A DNA stretch of 35,459 bases from an uncultured Dechloromonas sp. (GCA_946477505.1 CAMKYP010000002.1:1-35459); one strand, 5' to 3'. Counted from the stretch's first letter, positions 10,484 to 18,170 are shown. Made by a program: numbers and translations. Notes: a model not told the origin generated them from the letters alone.

Positions 10484-11788
10484 TTACTGCTTTTGGCCCA
10501 TCAGTTCATCAAAAACGGCAGCCTTGTCGGTAACCTTGGCCTTGCTCAGTACCCAGGCGACCACGTTGTTCTCGATGGCCACGCCTTCGACTTCCTGTAG
10601 GCGCTGCGGTTGAGCGTAGTACCAGCGGATGACTTCTTCCGGCTGTTCGTAGGAGGCTGCGGTTTCCTCGACCATCGCACGGACCTGTTCCGGGGTTGCT
10701 TGAAGCTTCTCGGTCTTTACGACTTCGGCGAGGATCAGGCCGAGGGTGACGCGGCGCTTGGCTTGGTCAGCGAACCATTCCGGCTGGATCGGTAGATCCT
10801 TGACCTTCATGCCGCGCTGTTCCATGTCCTGGCGGGCGGCCTGCATCAGGCGCTGGATTTCCATGTCGACGAGGGCGACCGGCACGGTGATCGGGTTGGT
10901 GGCGAGCAGGGCTTCCATGACCTGATCCTTGATCTTGCCTTCGATGCGGCGCTTGACCTCACGCTTCAGGTTGGCTTCGATCTCGGCGCGCATCTTGGTC
11001 ACATCGCCGTCGGCGATACCCATGCCCTTGGCGAATTCGGCGTCGACTTCAGGTAGCTTCGGCGCTTGCACCTGCTTGACGGTGATCTCGAACTGAACTG
11101 TCTGGCCTGCCAGGTCCTTGGCGTGGTAGTCGGCCGGGAAGGTCAGGTCGAAAGTCTTGGATTCGCCGGCCTTGGCGCCTTCGACGGCATTTTCAAAGTC
11201 AGGCAGCATCATGCCCTGACCGAGGACAAACGGATAATCGTTGGCTTGACCGCCCTGGAACGGCACGCCGTCCTTCTTGCCGAGGAAGTCGATGACGACG
11301 CGGTCTTCCTTGGCGGCGGCGCGGTCGGCGTCGGCGTAAGAGACGCGCTGCTTGCGCAGAATGTCCAAGGTCTTGTCGACTTCGGCGTCGCTCACGTCCA
11401 GCGTCGGGCGCTCGATTTCGGAGGCGGCGAGGTCACCAATGGCGAATTCCGGGTAGGTCTCGAAAATGGCGGTGAATTCGAGGTGGGTGGTGCTTTCGGT
11501 AACCTTCGGCTCGATGCGCGGATAGCCGGCAACGCGGGTCTTCTGGGCAGTGACGGTTTCGCCGAAGACGCGGTCGAGTTCCTCGGACAGCACTTCATGG
11601 CGGGCCTGGTCGCCATACTGCTGCTTGACGATATTGAACGGCACCTTGCCCGGACGGAAGCCAGGCATCTTCATGTTCTTGCCCATACGCTTCAGGCGTT
11701 GTTCCATTTCCTTCTCGACATCGGCGATAGCGATGGAGAGGTCGACGCGGCGTTCGAGTTCGTTAGCTTGTGCAGTGGTTGCTTCCAT
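10484..11788 (-). CDS. tig: Trigger factor
   Basis: 'GFRPGKVPFNIVKQQYG' and PPIase-domain 'DRVVIDFLGKKDGVPFQGGQANDYPFVLGQGMMLPDFENAVEGAKAGE'. Confidence 0.95.
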   Translation of the reverse strand: MEATTAQANELERRVDLSIAIADVEKEMEQRLKRMGKNMKMPGFRPGKVPFNIVKQQYGDQARHEVLSEELDRVFGETVTAQKTRVAGYPRIEPKVTESTTHLEFTAIFETYPEFAIGDLAASEIERPTLDVSDAEVDKTLDILRKQRVSYADADRAAAKEDRVVIDFLGKKDGVPFQGGQANDYPFVLGQGMMLPDFENAVEGAKAGESKTFDLTFPADYHAKDLAGQTVQFEITVKQVQAPKLPEVDAEFAKGMGIADGDVTKMRAEIEANLKREVKRRIEGKIKDQVMEALLATNPITVPVALVDMEIQRLMQAARQDMEQRGMKVKDLPIQPEWFADQAKRRVTLGLILAEVVKTEKLQATPEQVRAMVEETAASYEQPEEVIRWYYAQPQRLQEVEGVAIENNVVAWVLSKAKVTDKAAVFDELMGQKQ

Positions 11789-11951
11789 GAGTATTCCTTG
11801 TGACTACGGAGCCGAGAAAAAATAAGCCGACAATAATATCACGGTCGATCAAATGCCGTGATGCCCGCGCCAATTCAGACAGCTGTCGATTTTCTGCAAA
11901 AGCCTGTAGACAGAAGCGAGTGAGCATCGTACAATGCGCGCCTTCTTCGAC

Positions 11952-12028
11952 GGCGGCATTAGCTCAGTCGGTAGAGCACTGGATTGTGATTCCAGGTGTC
12001 ACCGGTTCGATCCCGGTATGTCGCCCCA
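11952..12028 (+). tRNA. tRNA-His (anticodon GUG), encoded G-1 and CCA; 3' part supplied by the integrated element
   Basis: GGCGGCATTAGCTCAGTCGGTAGAGCACTGGATTGTGATTCCAGGTGTCACCGGTTCGATCCCGGTATGTCGCCCCA; 8-bp acceptor stem typical of tRNA-His. Confidence 0.95.
11991..12028 (+). repeat. attL: 38-bp direct repeat (tRNA-His 3' end)
   Basis: tccaggtgtcaccggttcgatcccggtatgtcgcccca, identical to 18076-18113. Confidence 0.95.
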
Positions 12029-12034
12029 AGATTC

Positions 12035-12066
12035 AAGGCCCCGCAAGGTTATCCCTGCGGGGCCTT
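12035..12066 (+). terminator. Stem-loop/terminator just inside the element after tRNA-His
   Basis: AAGGCCCCGCA-aggttatccc-TGCGGGGCCTT followed by atctatt. Confidence 0.6.
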
Positions 12067-12147
12067 ATCTATTCTGCCCTCTGAACTGGCTTGGTGTCCC
12101 AATCCAGTGTCCCAAATCACCACCGGGACGGTTCATGCGAGGGCCGT

Positions 12148-13635
12148 ATGTCCTATCGTTTGCCGGCCAATCTTCACCGCAACCGACACGGCACCCTATA
12201 CTTCCGCCTTTCCGTTCCTCTTGACCTGCGCCAGATGGTCGGCCAGGGGGAGATTTACCGCAGTCTCGACACGTCCAGCGTGCGCCAGGCTGCGGATGTC
12301 GCTCAAACGCTCAGAATCGAGCTGTGGGCGATTTTCAGGGAGTGTAGGGCTGCAACCATGTCCGAAGGAGAAAAAACGCTGCCAGCGGTCAATATTGAAC
12401 GTCTGCAAGAGTTGGTGCGCTCGACCAAGAAGATTCTGAAGGCCGAAGCGCGTGGCGATGAGTTACAGGCCGATAAGGATGCGCTGCTAGACGAGTTGGC
12501 CAGGGTCAAGGCGCAGCACCGCCGGGAGTTGGCCATAGCCATCAAGTCGAAGATGCCCGGAGGTGCCACCGCAACGGCGCCAGCCAAGCCCACCGGTGGC
12601 AAGACCATCAAGGAGGTGTGGGAACTATACCGCGCTCAGATGGTGGCACTTGGCAAGCAGGGCGATGTGAAGGGCGGTTGGCGGGACGAGGGACGAGCCG
12701 ATATCGACCATTGGCCCCACGTTCGAGACTTCATCGAGCGCATCGGCGGCGACAAACCCATCCGGGAGGTGACAGAGGACGAGGTTATCGACTTCCACGG
12801 CCATGTCATGGTTACACCTGACATCAAGTCGGCGGGTTCGCGCAAAAAGAAGTTAAACAGGGCTGCGGCACTGTTTAAGTTTGCGAAAACGAAGCGCCTA
12901 ATTCAAGACGACTTCGCCGATCTTTTCAAATTTACAGGAACGATTAAGAAGAACTCATTCCTCAAGTTTTCAACAGATGACTTGAAAGCATTATTCGAGT
13001 CTGTCGCATACCGGGAATGTCAGTTTGACACGCCGTCAAAATACTGGCTTCCCGTGCTTGGTCTTTTCACGGGTGCGCGATTGAATGAGCTTTGCCAGTT
13101 GCTCAAGACTGACATTGGCCGGCATGGTGAAATCGACACGATCAGCATTATGGATGAGGAAGAGAACAAGCGGCTAAAGACAGAGGCATCGCGTCGTATT
13201 GTTCCAATTCATTCAAAGTTAATCGAGCTTGGCTTTCTTGAATTTGTGAAGTCAGCACCGGCAGGAAGATTGTTCCCTCACCTGAGAGAAGATCCATTGA
13301 AGCCAGGCAGCTACATTGCGAAGGCAACGGAGGACTTTACGAGCTACAGGCGCACAGTAGGCGTTGGCAACAAAGAGGGGGAGGGCAAGAGTCGTAAGGC
13401 TTTTCATAGCTTCCGCTCAACGTTTATTGATGCGATGCGCCATGCCAAGCCTGAGCCGGTTCCGGAAGAGCGCAGAACCCGTCTGGTCGGGCATGAATAT
13501 GATGGCACCCATAACACAAGTTATGATGGTGGCGACGCGCGGGATATGTTCCCCATCGAAACGCTAAAGGCTGACGTTGAGCGCGTGCAGTTTGACGTGG
13601 CATTCACTCCCTACGGATTAAGGTATGTGTCATAA
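12148..13635 (+). CDS. int: Tyrosine-type site-specific recombinase / integrase
   Basis: Start MSYRLPANLHRNRHGTLYFRLSVPLDLR; 'TGARLNELCQLLKTDI', 'SRRIVPIHSKLIELGF', 'FHSFRSTFIDAMR', 'RLVGHEYDGTHNTSYDGG' match the R..., HxxR and terminal Y-containing catalytic blocks. Confidence 0.9.
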   Translation: MSYRLPANLHRNRHGTLYFRLSVPLDLRQMVGQGEIYRSLDTSSVRQAADVAQTLRIELWAIFRECRAATMSEGEKTLPAVNIERLQELVRSTKKILKAEARGDELQADKDALLDELARVKAQHRRELAIAIKSKMPGGATATAPAKPTGGKTIKEVWELYRAQMVALGKQGDVKGGWRDEGRADIDHWPHVRDFIERIGGDKPIREVTEDEVIDFHGHVMVTPDIKSAGSRKKKLNRAAALFKFAKTKRLIQDDFADLFKFTGTIKKNSFLKFSTDDLKALFESVAYRECQFDTPSKYWLPVLGLFTGARLNELCQLLKTDIGRHGEIDTISIMDEEENKRLKTEASRRIVPIHSKLIELGFLEFVKSAPAGRLFPHLREDPLKPGSYIAKATEDFTSYRRTVGVGNKEGEGKSRKAFHSFRSTFIDAMRHAKPEPVPEERRTRLVGHEYDGTHNTSYDGGDARDMFPIETLKADVERVQFDVAFTPYGLRYVS

Positions 13636-13665
13636 TTAAGATGCATTCAATAAAAGGGAGGAACT

Positions 13666-14247
13666 ATGCTTAAGACTGCATTCGCAGCTCTGGCTTTGAT
13701 TGTGCCGTTCTGCACAGTTCAAGCAAAGGAGCAAACAAAGCAACCGCAAAAGTTTGTTTCATCGGCTCTTGAGCTAAAGGGCGCTCGGTTAGGTTTGTCT
13801 ATGAGTGACATCAAAGGAGATTTCTCTATCTCTTGCAGCAAAGACAAATGCGATGACTACTATTTCCCAAAAATTGGTGGAAGTCTGTCCGTAATTCCCG
13901 ATAAGAGGACATTTGCAGGCGCACCAATTACACGTTACAGCTTTGAGTTCTACGAAGATCGGCTTGTTGAAATGCACGTCTGTGTTGAGCCAGATTACTT
14001 TCAACTGATCTTGCTGGCGTTGCAAGAAAAATACGGCGAACCTCAAGTCAAGGAAAAGGATGTTTTGCAAAATGGCTACGGCGCAACCTTCAATAACCTC
14101 AAGGGAACATGGAAGGCGAAGGATGGCTCAACGATGCGACTGGAGCGATTCTATCCAAACATGGAATCGTCTTGCGTCATACTCAAAGACAACGTAGCGT
14201 TAAGCAAGAAACCGACGACGGGTAAGAACCCGATGGCTGACCTATAG
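13666..14247 (+). CDS. Hypothetical exported protein
   Basis: Signal peptide-like N-terminus MLKTAFAALALIVPFCTVQAKEQ; RBS-like 'gggagg' upstream of the ATG. No family recognised. Confidence 0.7.
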   Translation: MLKTAFAALALIVPFCTVQAKEQTKQPQKFVSSALELKGARLGLSMSDIKGDFSISCSKDKCDDYYFPKIGGSLSVIPDKRTFAGAPITRYSFEFYEDRLVEMHVCVEPDYFQLILLALQEKYGEPQVKEKDVLQNGYGATFNNLKGTWKAKDGSTMRLERFYPNMESSCVILKDNVALSKKPTTGKNPMADL

Positions 14248-14268
14248 TTCTTTAATCGTGAGGAAATT

Positions 14269-14487
14269 ATGCAGACCATTGACGAACTTAAAGCAGAGCA
14301 GAAACGCCTCGAATCTGAACTGAGCAAGGTCAAAGCAAAGATCAAGCGATTCGACCAAGACCGGGAGCGCGAGAAGGTTAAGCAGGTTCGCAAGCTCATG
14401 GATGAATTGGGCCTGACCATTGAACAGATCACACCCAAGACCCGCAAGCCGCGCAAGGTTAAGCCGTCACCGGCTCCAGCCGCTTAA
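14269..14487 (+). CDS. Short H-NS-family-like protein lacking the C-terminal DNA-binding motif
   Basis: MQTIDELKAEQKRLESELSKVKAKIKRFDQDREREKVKQVRKLMDELGLTIEQITPKTRKPRKVKPSPAPAA; the coiled coil plus 'VRKLMDELGLTIEQI' resembles the N-terminal region of betaproteobacterial H-NS-like proteins. 'agga' RBS-like sequence upstream. Confidence 0.55.
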   Translation: MQTIDELKAEQKRLESELSKVKAKIKRFDQDREREKVKQVRKLMDELGLTIEQITPKTRKPRKVKPSPAPAA

Positions 14488-15136
14488 TCACGCGCTGCAC
14501 CTGAGCAAGTAGCCAGCTCCCACCCTTCGGAGCTGGCACGCCGATTCTGTTAAGTTCGGCCATCATTCCACGTTGAGACAATCCACGCGCCTTCATTCCA
14601 TCGAACAGGGAGCGCAGCTTCTCGGCGTAATCGTCGGCGACCTTCTGACGTGCTTCGACATTGGGACGCAGATTGTCAGCTCCGGCACGACCCAGGACAA
14701 CACCGCGAGACTTCGCGACGGCCAAAGCGTCTTTCGTGCGCTGGCTAATCCGCTTCGCCTCATGCTCGGCAAACGCGGCCATGATGTGAATGGTTAGTTC
14801 GTTCGCTTCGGGCATATCGCACGCGACGAACTTCACTTTCGACTCCATCAGACCGGACACGAAATGCACGTTACGCGCCAGGCGGTCGAGCTTGGCAATG
14901 ATGAGCGTAGCGCCTTTCTTGCGACACGCAGCGAGAGCCGATTTCAACTGGGGGCGCTTCGCCAGGGCGTCCGAACCCTTGCCCGTTTCGACTTCCTGAA
15001 ACTCGGCGACCAACTCCCATTCGCCACCATTCAGGAACCGGCTAACGGCTTCCTTCTGAGCGTCCAGGCCAAGACCGGACGCGCCTTGCTTTTGCGTGCT
15101 GACTCGAAAGTAAGCGATGAACTTGCCGTTTGCCAT
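14459..15136 (-). CDS. Serine recombinase (resolvase/invertase family)
   Basis: 'FIAYFRVSTQKQGASGLGLDAQKEAV', 'LIIAKLDRLARNVHFVSGLMES', 'FAEHEAKRISQRTKDALAVAKSRGVVLG'. Confidence 0.93.
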   Translation of the reverse strand: MANGKFIAYFRVSTQKQGASGLGLDAQKEAVSRFLNGGEWELVAEFQEVETGKGSDALAKRPQLKSALAACRKKGATLIIAKLDRLARNVHFVSGLMESKVKFVACDMPEANELTIHIMAAFAEHEAKRISQRTKDALAVAKSRGVVLGRAGADNLRPNVEARQKVADDYAEKLRSLFDGMKARGLSQRGMMAELNRIGVPAPKGGSWLLAQVQRVIKRLEPVTA

Positions 15137-15216
15137 TGTTGCCTCCCTTGCTGACTACAGAACAAGACGTTCGTTTAATGTGTGGTCAGTATGCCATGCC
15201 GAGCATGTAGGAGTCA

Positions 15217-15277
15217 ATAGTGAATCTTATACTTGCATTCGCGTATGATTTATGTTAATGTCTCGTCCATAGTGAAT
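15217..15277. promoter_or_regulatory. Direct repeat ATAGTGAAT x2 in the divergent intergenic region
   Basis: atagtgaat at 15217-15225 and 15269-15277, between the serine recombinase gene and the downstream operon. Confidence 0.35.
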
Positions 15278-15294
15278 AACCAGGACGCAACAGC

Positions 15295-15855
15295 ATGACC
15301 ACCACCGAACTTCTGAGCCGCCAGGCAGCCGCCGAATGGTTGGCGCAGCAGCTCCAGGACAAGAACGCCGAACAGTGGGCGCTCTTCCTCCGCAACAACG
15401 CGAACAATGCACGCCGCGCCATCTACCGCCTGCCGGTCGAGCAGATCGGGCGCAACTCCTTCTATCAGCCCGACGAGCTGGCGAAGTTCGTCCAGTTCGA
15501 GCAAGGCCGACAGCTCGGCCAGCTCAAACTTACCGGAAGAGCCGCCGAAGTCCTCCAGGCATTCGGAACCGGAACCAGAGGCGCAACCGCTAACGGGCGC
15601 AAATGGAAGGGCGGTAGCGCAAACATCGGCCTGACCAATAGCGGCGAACGCTTCGTTCAGACCATGATTAACGAGCCGCTTACCGTGTTCGCAATGACAC
15701 CCGCCCAGGCTGTCGAATTCGGCAAAGAGCTGATCGAAGCAGGCCAGGCCGCACAACGTCAGAACAGCCAGGCCAACACCGGCAACGGTGCCGACATGAC
15801 CGGCTACAAAACCGTCACCGACAATCAAGACATCCTGATTCAGCGAAAGGGCTAA
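15295..15855 (+). CDS. Hypothetical protein, element gene
   Basis: Intact ORF of 186 aa (MTTTELLSRQAAAEWLAQQLQDKNAEQWALFLRNN...), first in a tightly spaced series. Confidence 0.65.
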   Translation: MTTTELLSRQAAAEWLAQQLQDKNAEQWALFLRNNANNARRAIYRLPVEQIGRNSFYQPDELAKFVQFEQGRQLGQLKLTGRAAEVLQAFGTGTRGATANGRKWKGGSANIGLTNSGERFVQTMINEPLTVFAMTPAQAVEFGKELIEAGQAAQRQNSQANTGNGADMTGYKTVTDNQDILIQRKG

Positions 15856-15857
15856 TC

Positions 15858-16286
15858 ATGGCAAGCAAGACAGCAAAACCCGTCAAGACCGACACCGTTA
15901 GTCTTGCCGAAGCGGCATACATGCTGCAATCCGAACTCGGCAACTTTCGTCAGTGGGTAGCGTTCCTTAACGACACCAACAAGGGCGATCCGACCAGCGT
16001 TTGCGGTATCAGCCTTCATGCCTGCGCTCACATGCACGACGGCCACCAGTTCAGACCCCGTTACGCGCTTATCGACGTGCTGGAGTTCATTAGTCGAGTC
16101 CAGGCAATTGAACCGAACGCCAGGCCGGCGAAGATTCAGCCGATCCCGCTCATGATCCACAAGGGCCGCTATTGGAAGCTCAACAAGTTCGACAAGGAAG
16201 GCAACCCCGTAACCACAACCATGCGGCACCTTGCACCCTTGAACGGCGCAAAGAGCAGCACCGGCACAGCCGCAACGATGCACTGA
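15858..16286 (+). CDS. Hypothetical protein, element gene
   Basis: ORF of 142 aa starting 2 bp after the previous stop (MASKTAKPVKTDTVSLAEAAYMLQSELGNFRQWVAFL...). Confidence 0.65.
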   Translation: MASKTAKPVKTDTVSLAEAAYMLQSELGNFRQWVAFLNDTNKGDPTSVCGISLHACAHMHDGHQFRPRYALIDVLEFISRVQAIEPNARPAKIQPIPLMIHKGRYWKLNKFDKEGNPVTTTMRHLAPLNGAKSSTGTAATMH

Positions 16287-16344
16287 ATACCCGACCAGGG
16301 GCGGCGGGATAACCGCCCCACCACTCAACCAAGGAGCAACAACA

Positions 16345-16518
16345 ATGCAAACCGTAACCTTTGACCAGGCCCACGAAATCATCGACCAAGCCAGCTACTT
16401 GCAACCGTCCATCGACGGCGGCGACAAGACAGTTCATTTTGGCATCGACGAGAAAGGCCGCGAGTTCGTTTTGATCGTGTCGGCGATGACCGGAAAGGGC
16501 AAGATCGGCATCCTGTAA
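16345..16518 (+). CDS. Small hypothetical protein (57 aa)
   Basis: 'aaggagcaacaacaATG' strong RBS; MQTVTFDQAHEIIDQASYLQPSIDGGDKTVHFGIDEKGREFVLIVSAMTGKGKIGIL. Below the length cutoff of the ORF track. Confidence 0.55.
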   Translation: MQTVTFDQAHEIIDQASYLQPSIDGGDKTVHFGIDEKGREFVLIVSAMTGKGKIGIL

Positions 16519-16526
16519 CCAGGGCA

Positions 16527-16631
16527 ACAGGGAAAGCGAAAGCCGTTTTCCCTGTCGTCTTGAGTCAGTCAGGAGTGACTGAGCGAGACACCAAAAAGAA
16601 AGCCGCCAGCAGGCACAAGACCAGCGGCGGC
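16527..16631. repeat. Cluster of three inverted repeats upstream of rep (candidate origin)
   Basis: ACAGGGAAA-gcgaaagccgt-TTTCCCTGT (16527-16555); TCAGTCA-ggag-TGACTGA (16565-16582); GCCGCC...GGCGGC (16602-16631). Confidence 0.5.
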
Positions 16632-16633
16632 AA

Positions 16634-17872
16634 ATGTTCATACGCAAAATGGATTATACCAATTCCCTTCACTGTCGGGCCGTAGTTGATTGGATCGAAG
16701 TAGAGATTCAGACGATCAATGCGACCAACTTTCAGACCGTTCAACGGGCGTTTGGTAAGGTGCTTAACTTGCCCGAAAGCATCAATATTTGGGTAAAAGC
16801 ACATGATGCAAATGAAGGTGGCGGAACATGCCGTTTTTCGGTTCGCATTCAGGACGTTACGCGCTATTACGACCTTGAGAAATGGTTAATAAATGTTAGC
16901 GCAATGTTACCCCTTTCCGAGAGTTGGCTTATCTCGAAAATGGAGCTTGCGTTAGACGTATATTGCGACGATCAAGAAGCAATGACGGCACGCCTTTACA
17001 AGTTCATGGCAAACCCTGTCAGCGATAACCGGCGCATGTATCACGAGGGGCGCGGCACACCTAAAGCCGTTCCTCGACACTTCGATTCAATCGAGCGCCA
17101 TCTGTCCGAAGGCTGGCAAATCGCCATCGGCAACAAGACCGACAACGAGTATCAACACCTCTACGTTAAGGACACCGACACACAGGACGGACAGCGGCAC
17201 AAGGTAGAGAAACGAGCCAGGCTCGAAATCAGATTGTCGGGTGCAGCATTGCCTTACCAGACCCCGGAAGAGTGGCAGCAATGCAAGTTCGAGAGGATGG
17301 CCGCTTACTTCAAGCAGCGTCAGCTTAAAGACAATCTCGACCCGCTCATTCAAACGCTGGCAGAGGCAACCGACCAGATCGGCGAACGCAAGACCAGGAA
17401 CAGGCGGGAAGGTGGCACACGGCAATACAGCAAGGCGACCAAGGCCGACCCCATTAACGGGGCGATCCGTCAGGCACTACGCGACCTGTCGAAGCGATGG
17501 GCAAGCACTGGCAAGCGGGGACGGGTTGCAAAGTCGGCTTGCGGAAATTCGGGGCGAATTAACGAGCAGAACCCGCATGAACAAAGGAAACAGGTAGCTG
17601 ACTCTAATAACTACATATACGAACAAGAAGAACAACAAGGCAAAGACAACCAGGAACAACACATTCAGGGCAACAACGGGCGCAACCGTGAGCAGTCGGC
17701 AGAATCGGCCAAGCCGATTCAGACCGACCCAACACGCAGCGCACTGGATGACCTGATCCAGAGTTACGAAGCAACGCCGGAAGCGAAGAACGAACACAAC
17801 CGGATTGATGAACTCATGGGGGCGGTTGTCGGCGCTGCCGACTCCCCGCCCCATCAAACATCGAAGTCCTAG
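16634..17872 (+). CDS. Putative replication initiation protein (Rep)
   Basis: 'CRAVVDWIEVEIQTINATNFQTVQRAF' and 'KVEKRARLEIRLSGAALP' recall Rep_trans / phage-replication-type initiators; polar low-complexity C-terminus. Start may be MDYTNS at 16649. Confidence 0.5.
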   Translation: MFIRKMDYTNSLHCRAVVDWIEVEIQTINATNFQTVQRAFGKVLNLPESINIWVKAHDANEGGGTCRFSVRIQDVTRYYDLEKWLINVSAMLPLSESWLISKMELALDVYCDDQEAMTARLYKFMANPVSDNRRMYHEGRGTPKAVPRHFDSIERHLSEGWQIAIGNKTDNEYQHLYVKDTDTQDGQRHKVEKRARLEIRLSGAALPYQTPEEWQQCKFERMAAYFKQRQLKDNLDPLIQTLAEATDQIGERKTRNRREGGTRQYSKATKADPINGAIRQALRDLSKRWASTGKRGRVAKSACGNSGRINEQNPHEQRKQVADSNNYIYEQEEQQGKDNQEQHIQGNNGRNREQSAESAKPIQTDPTRSALDDLIQSYEATPEAKNEHNRIDELMGAVVGAADSPPHQTSKS

Positions 17873-17924
17873 AAAAATCGACGACCCTCGAAGGCAGTCC
17901 ATTCATCAACGAGGACGATTTTTC
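17872..17924 (+). terminator. Long imperfect stem-loop after rep
   Basis: GAAAAATCG ... CGATTTTTC with an inner cctcg/cgagg pairing; T-run in the 3' arm. Confidence 0.4.
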
Positions 17925-17981
17925 GTGAAATCTTATACATTGGCACCGCTCGGCCAGGCCGCGATATACTTGCCCCAAGCA

Positions 17982-18001
17982 GGTGTCCCAACCGGGACAC
18001 C
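17982..18001. repeat. Inverted repeat near the right end, candidate arm-type site
   Basis: GGTGTCCC-aacc-GGGACACC; GTGTCCCAA is also present twice at the left end (12094-12102, 12107-12115). Confidence 0.5.
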
Positions 18002-18075
18002 GTGCGACGATCAAGATTTGTTTGGGGTGCCGAAGAATCAAGCGGTTGGCGCCGGTAGGATGGTGACACGGTGAG

Positions 18076-18113
18076 TCCAGGTGTCACCGGTTCGATCCCG
18101 GTATGTCGCCCCA
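18076..18113 (+). repeat. attR: 38-bp direct repeat (tRNA-His 3' end)
   Basis: Identical to 11991-12028. Confidence 0.95.
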
Positions 18114-18120
18114 GATTTAA

Positions 18121-18152
18121 ACCCCCGAAAGTCGAAAGACTCTCGGGGGTTT
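18121..18152 (+). terminator. Likely original tRNA-His terminator, now downstream of attR
   Basis: acccccga...tcgggggt stem followed by tttctcttt. Confidence 0.65.
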
Positions 18153-18170
18153 TCTCTTTGGAGTTTTGCG

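Larger units (their letters stand above)
11991..18113 (+). mobile_element. ~6.1 kb integrative element inserted in tRNA-His
   Basis: 38-bp direct repeats of the tRNA-His 3' end bracket a tyrosine integrase, a serine recombinase, a putative Rep and small ORFs; core genes lie on both sides. Confidence 0.9.

Noticed and set aside
12091-12147. Upstream start for the integrase ORF
   Set aside because: The extension runs through the GTGTCCCAA repeats; MSYRLPANLHRN at 12148 matches the usual integrase N-terminus.
17805-18074. 89-aa plus-strand ORF at the right end of the element
   Set aside because: Overlaps the end of rep out of frame and runs through hairpins and candidate att-arm sequence; no coding signature seen.
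18060-18113. Second tRNA-His gene
   Set aside because: Only the 3' 38 nt of the tRNA is present; the 5' half and anticodon are missing. It is the attR repeat.
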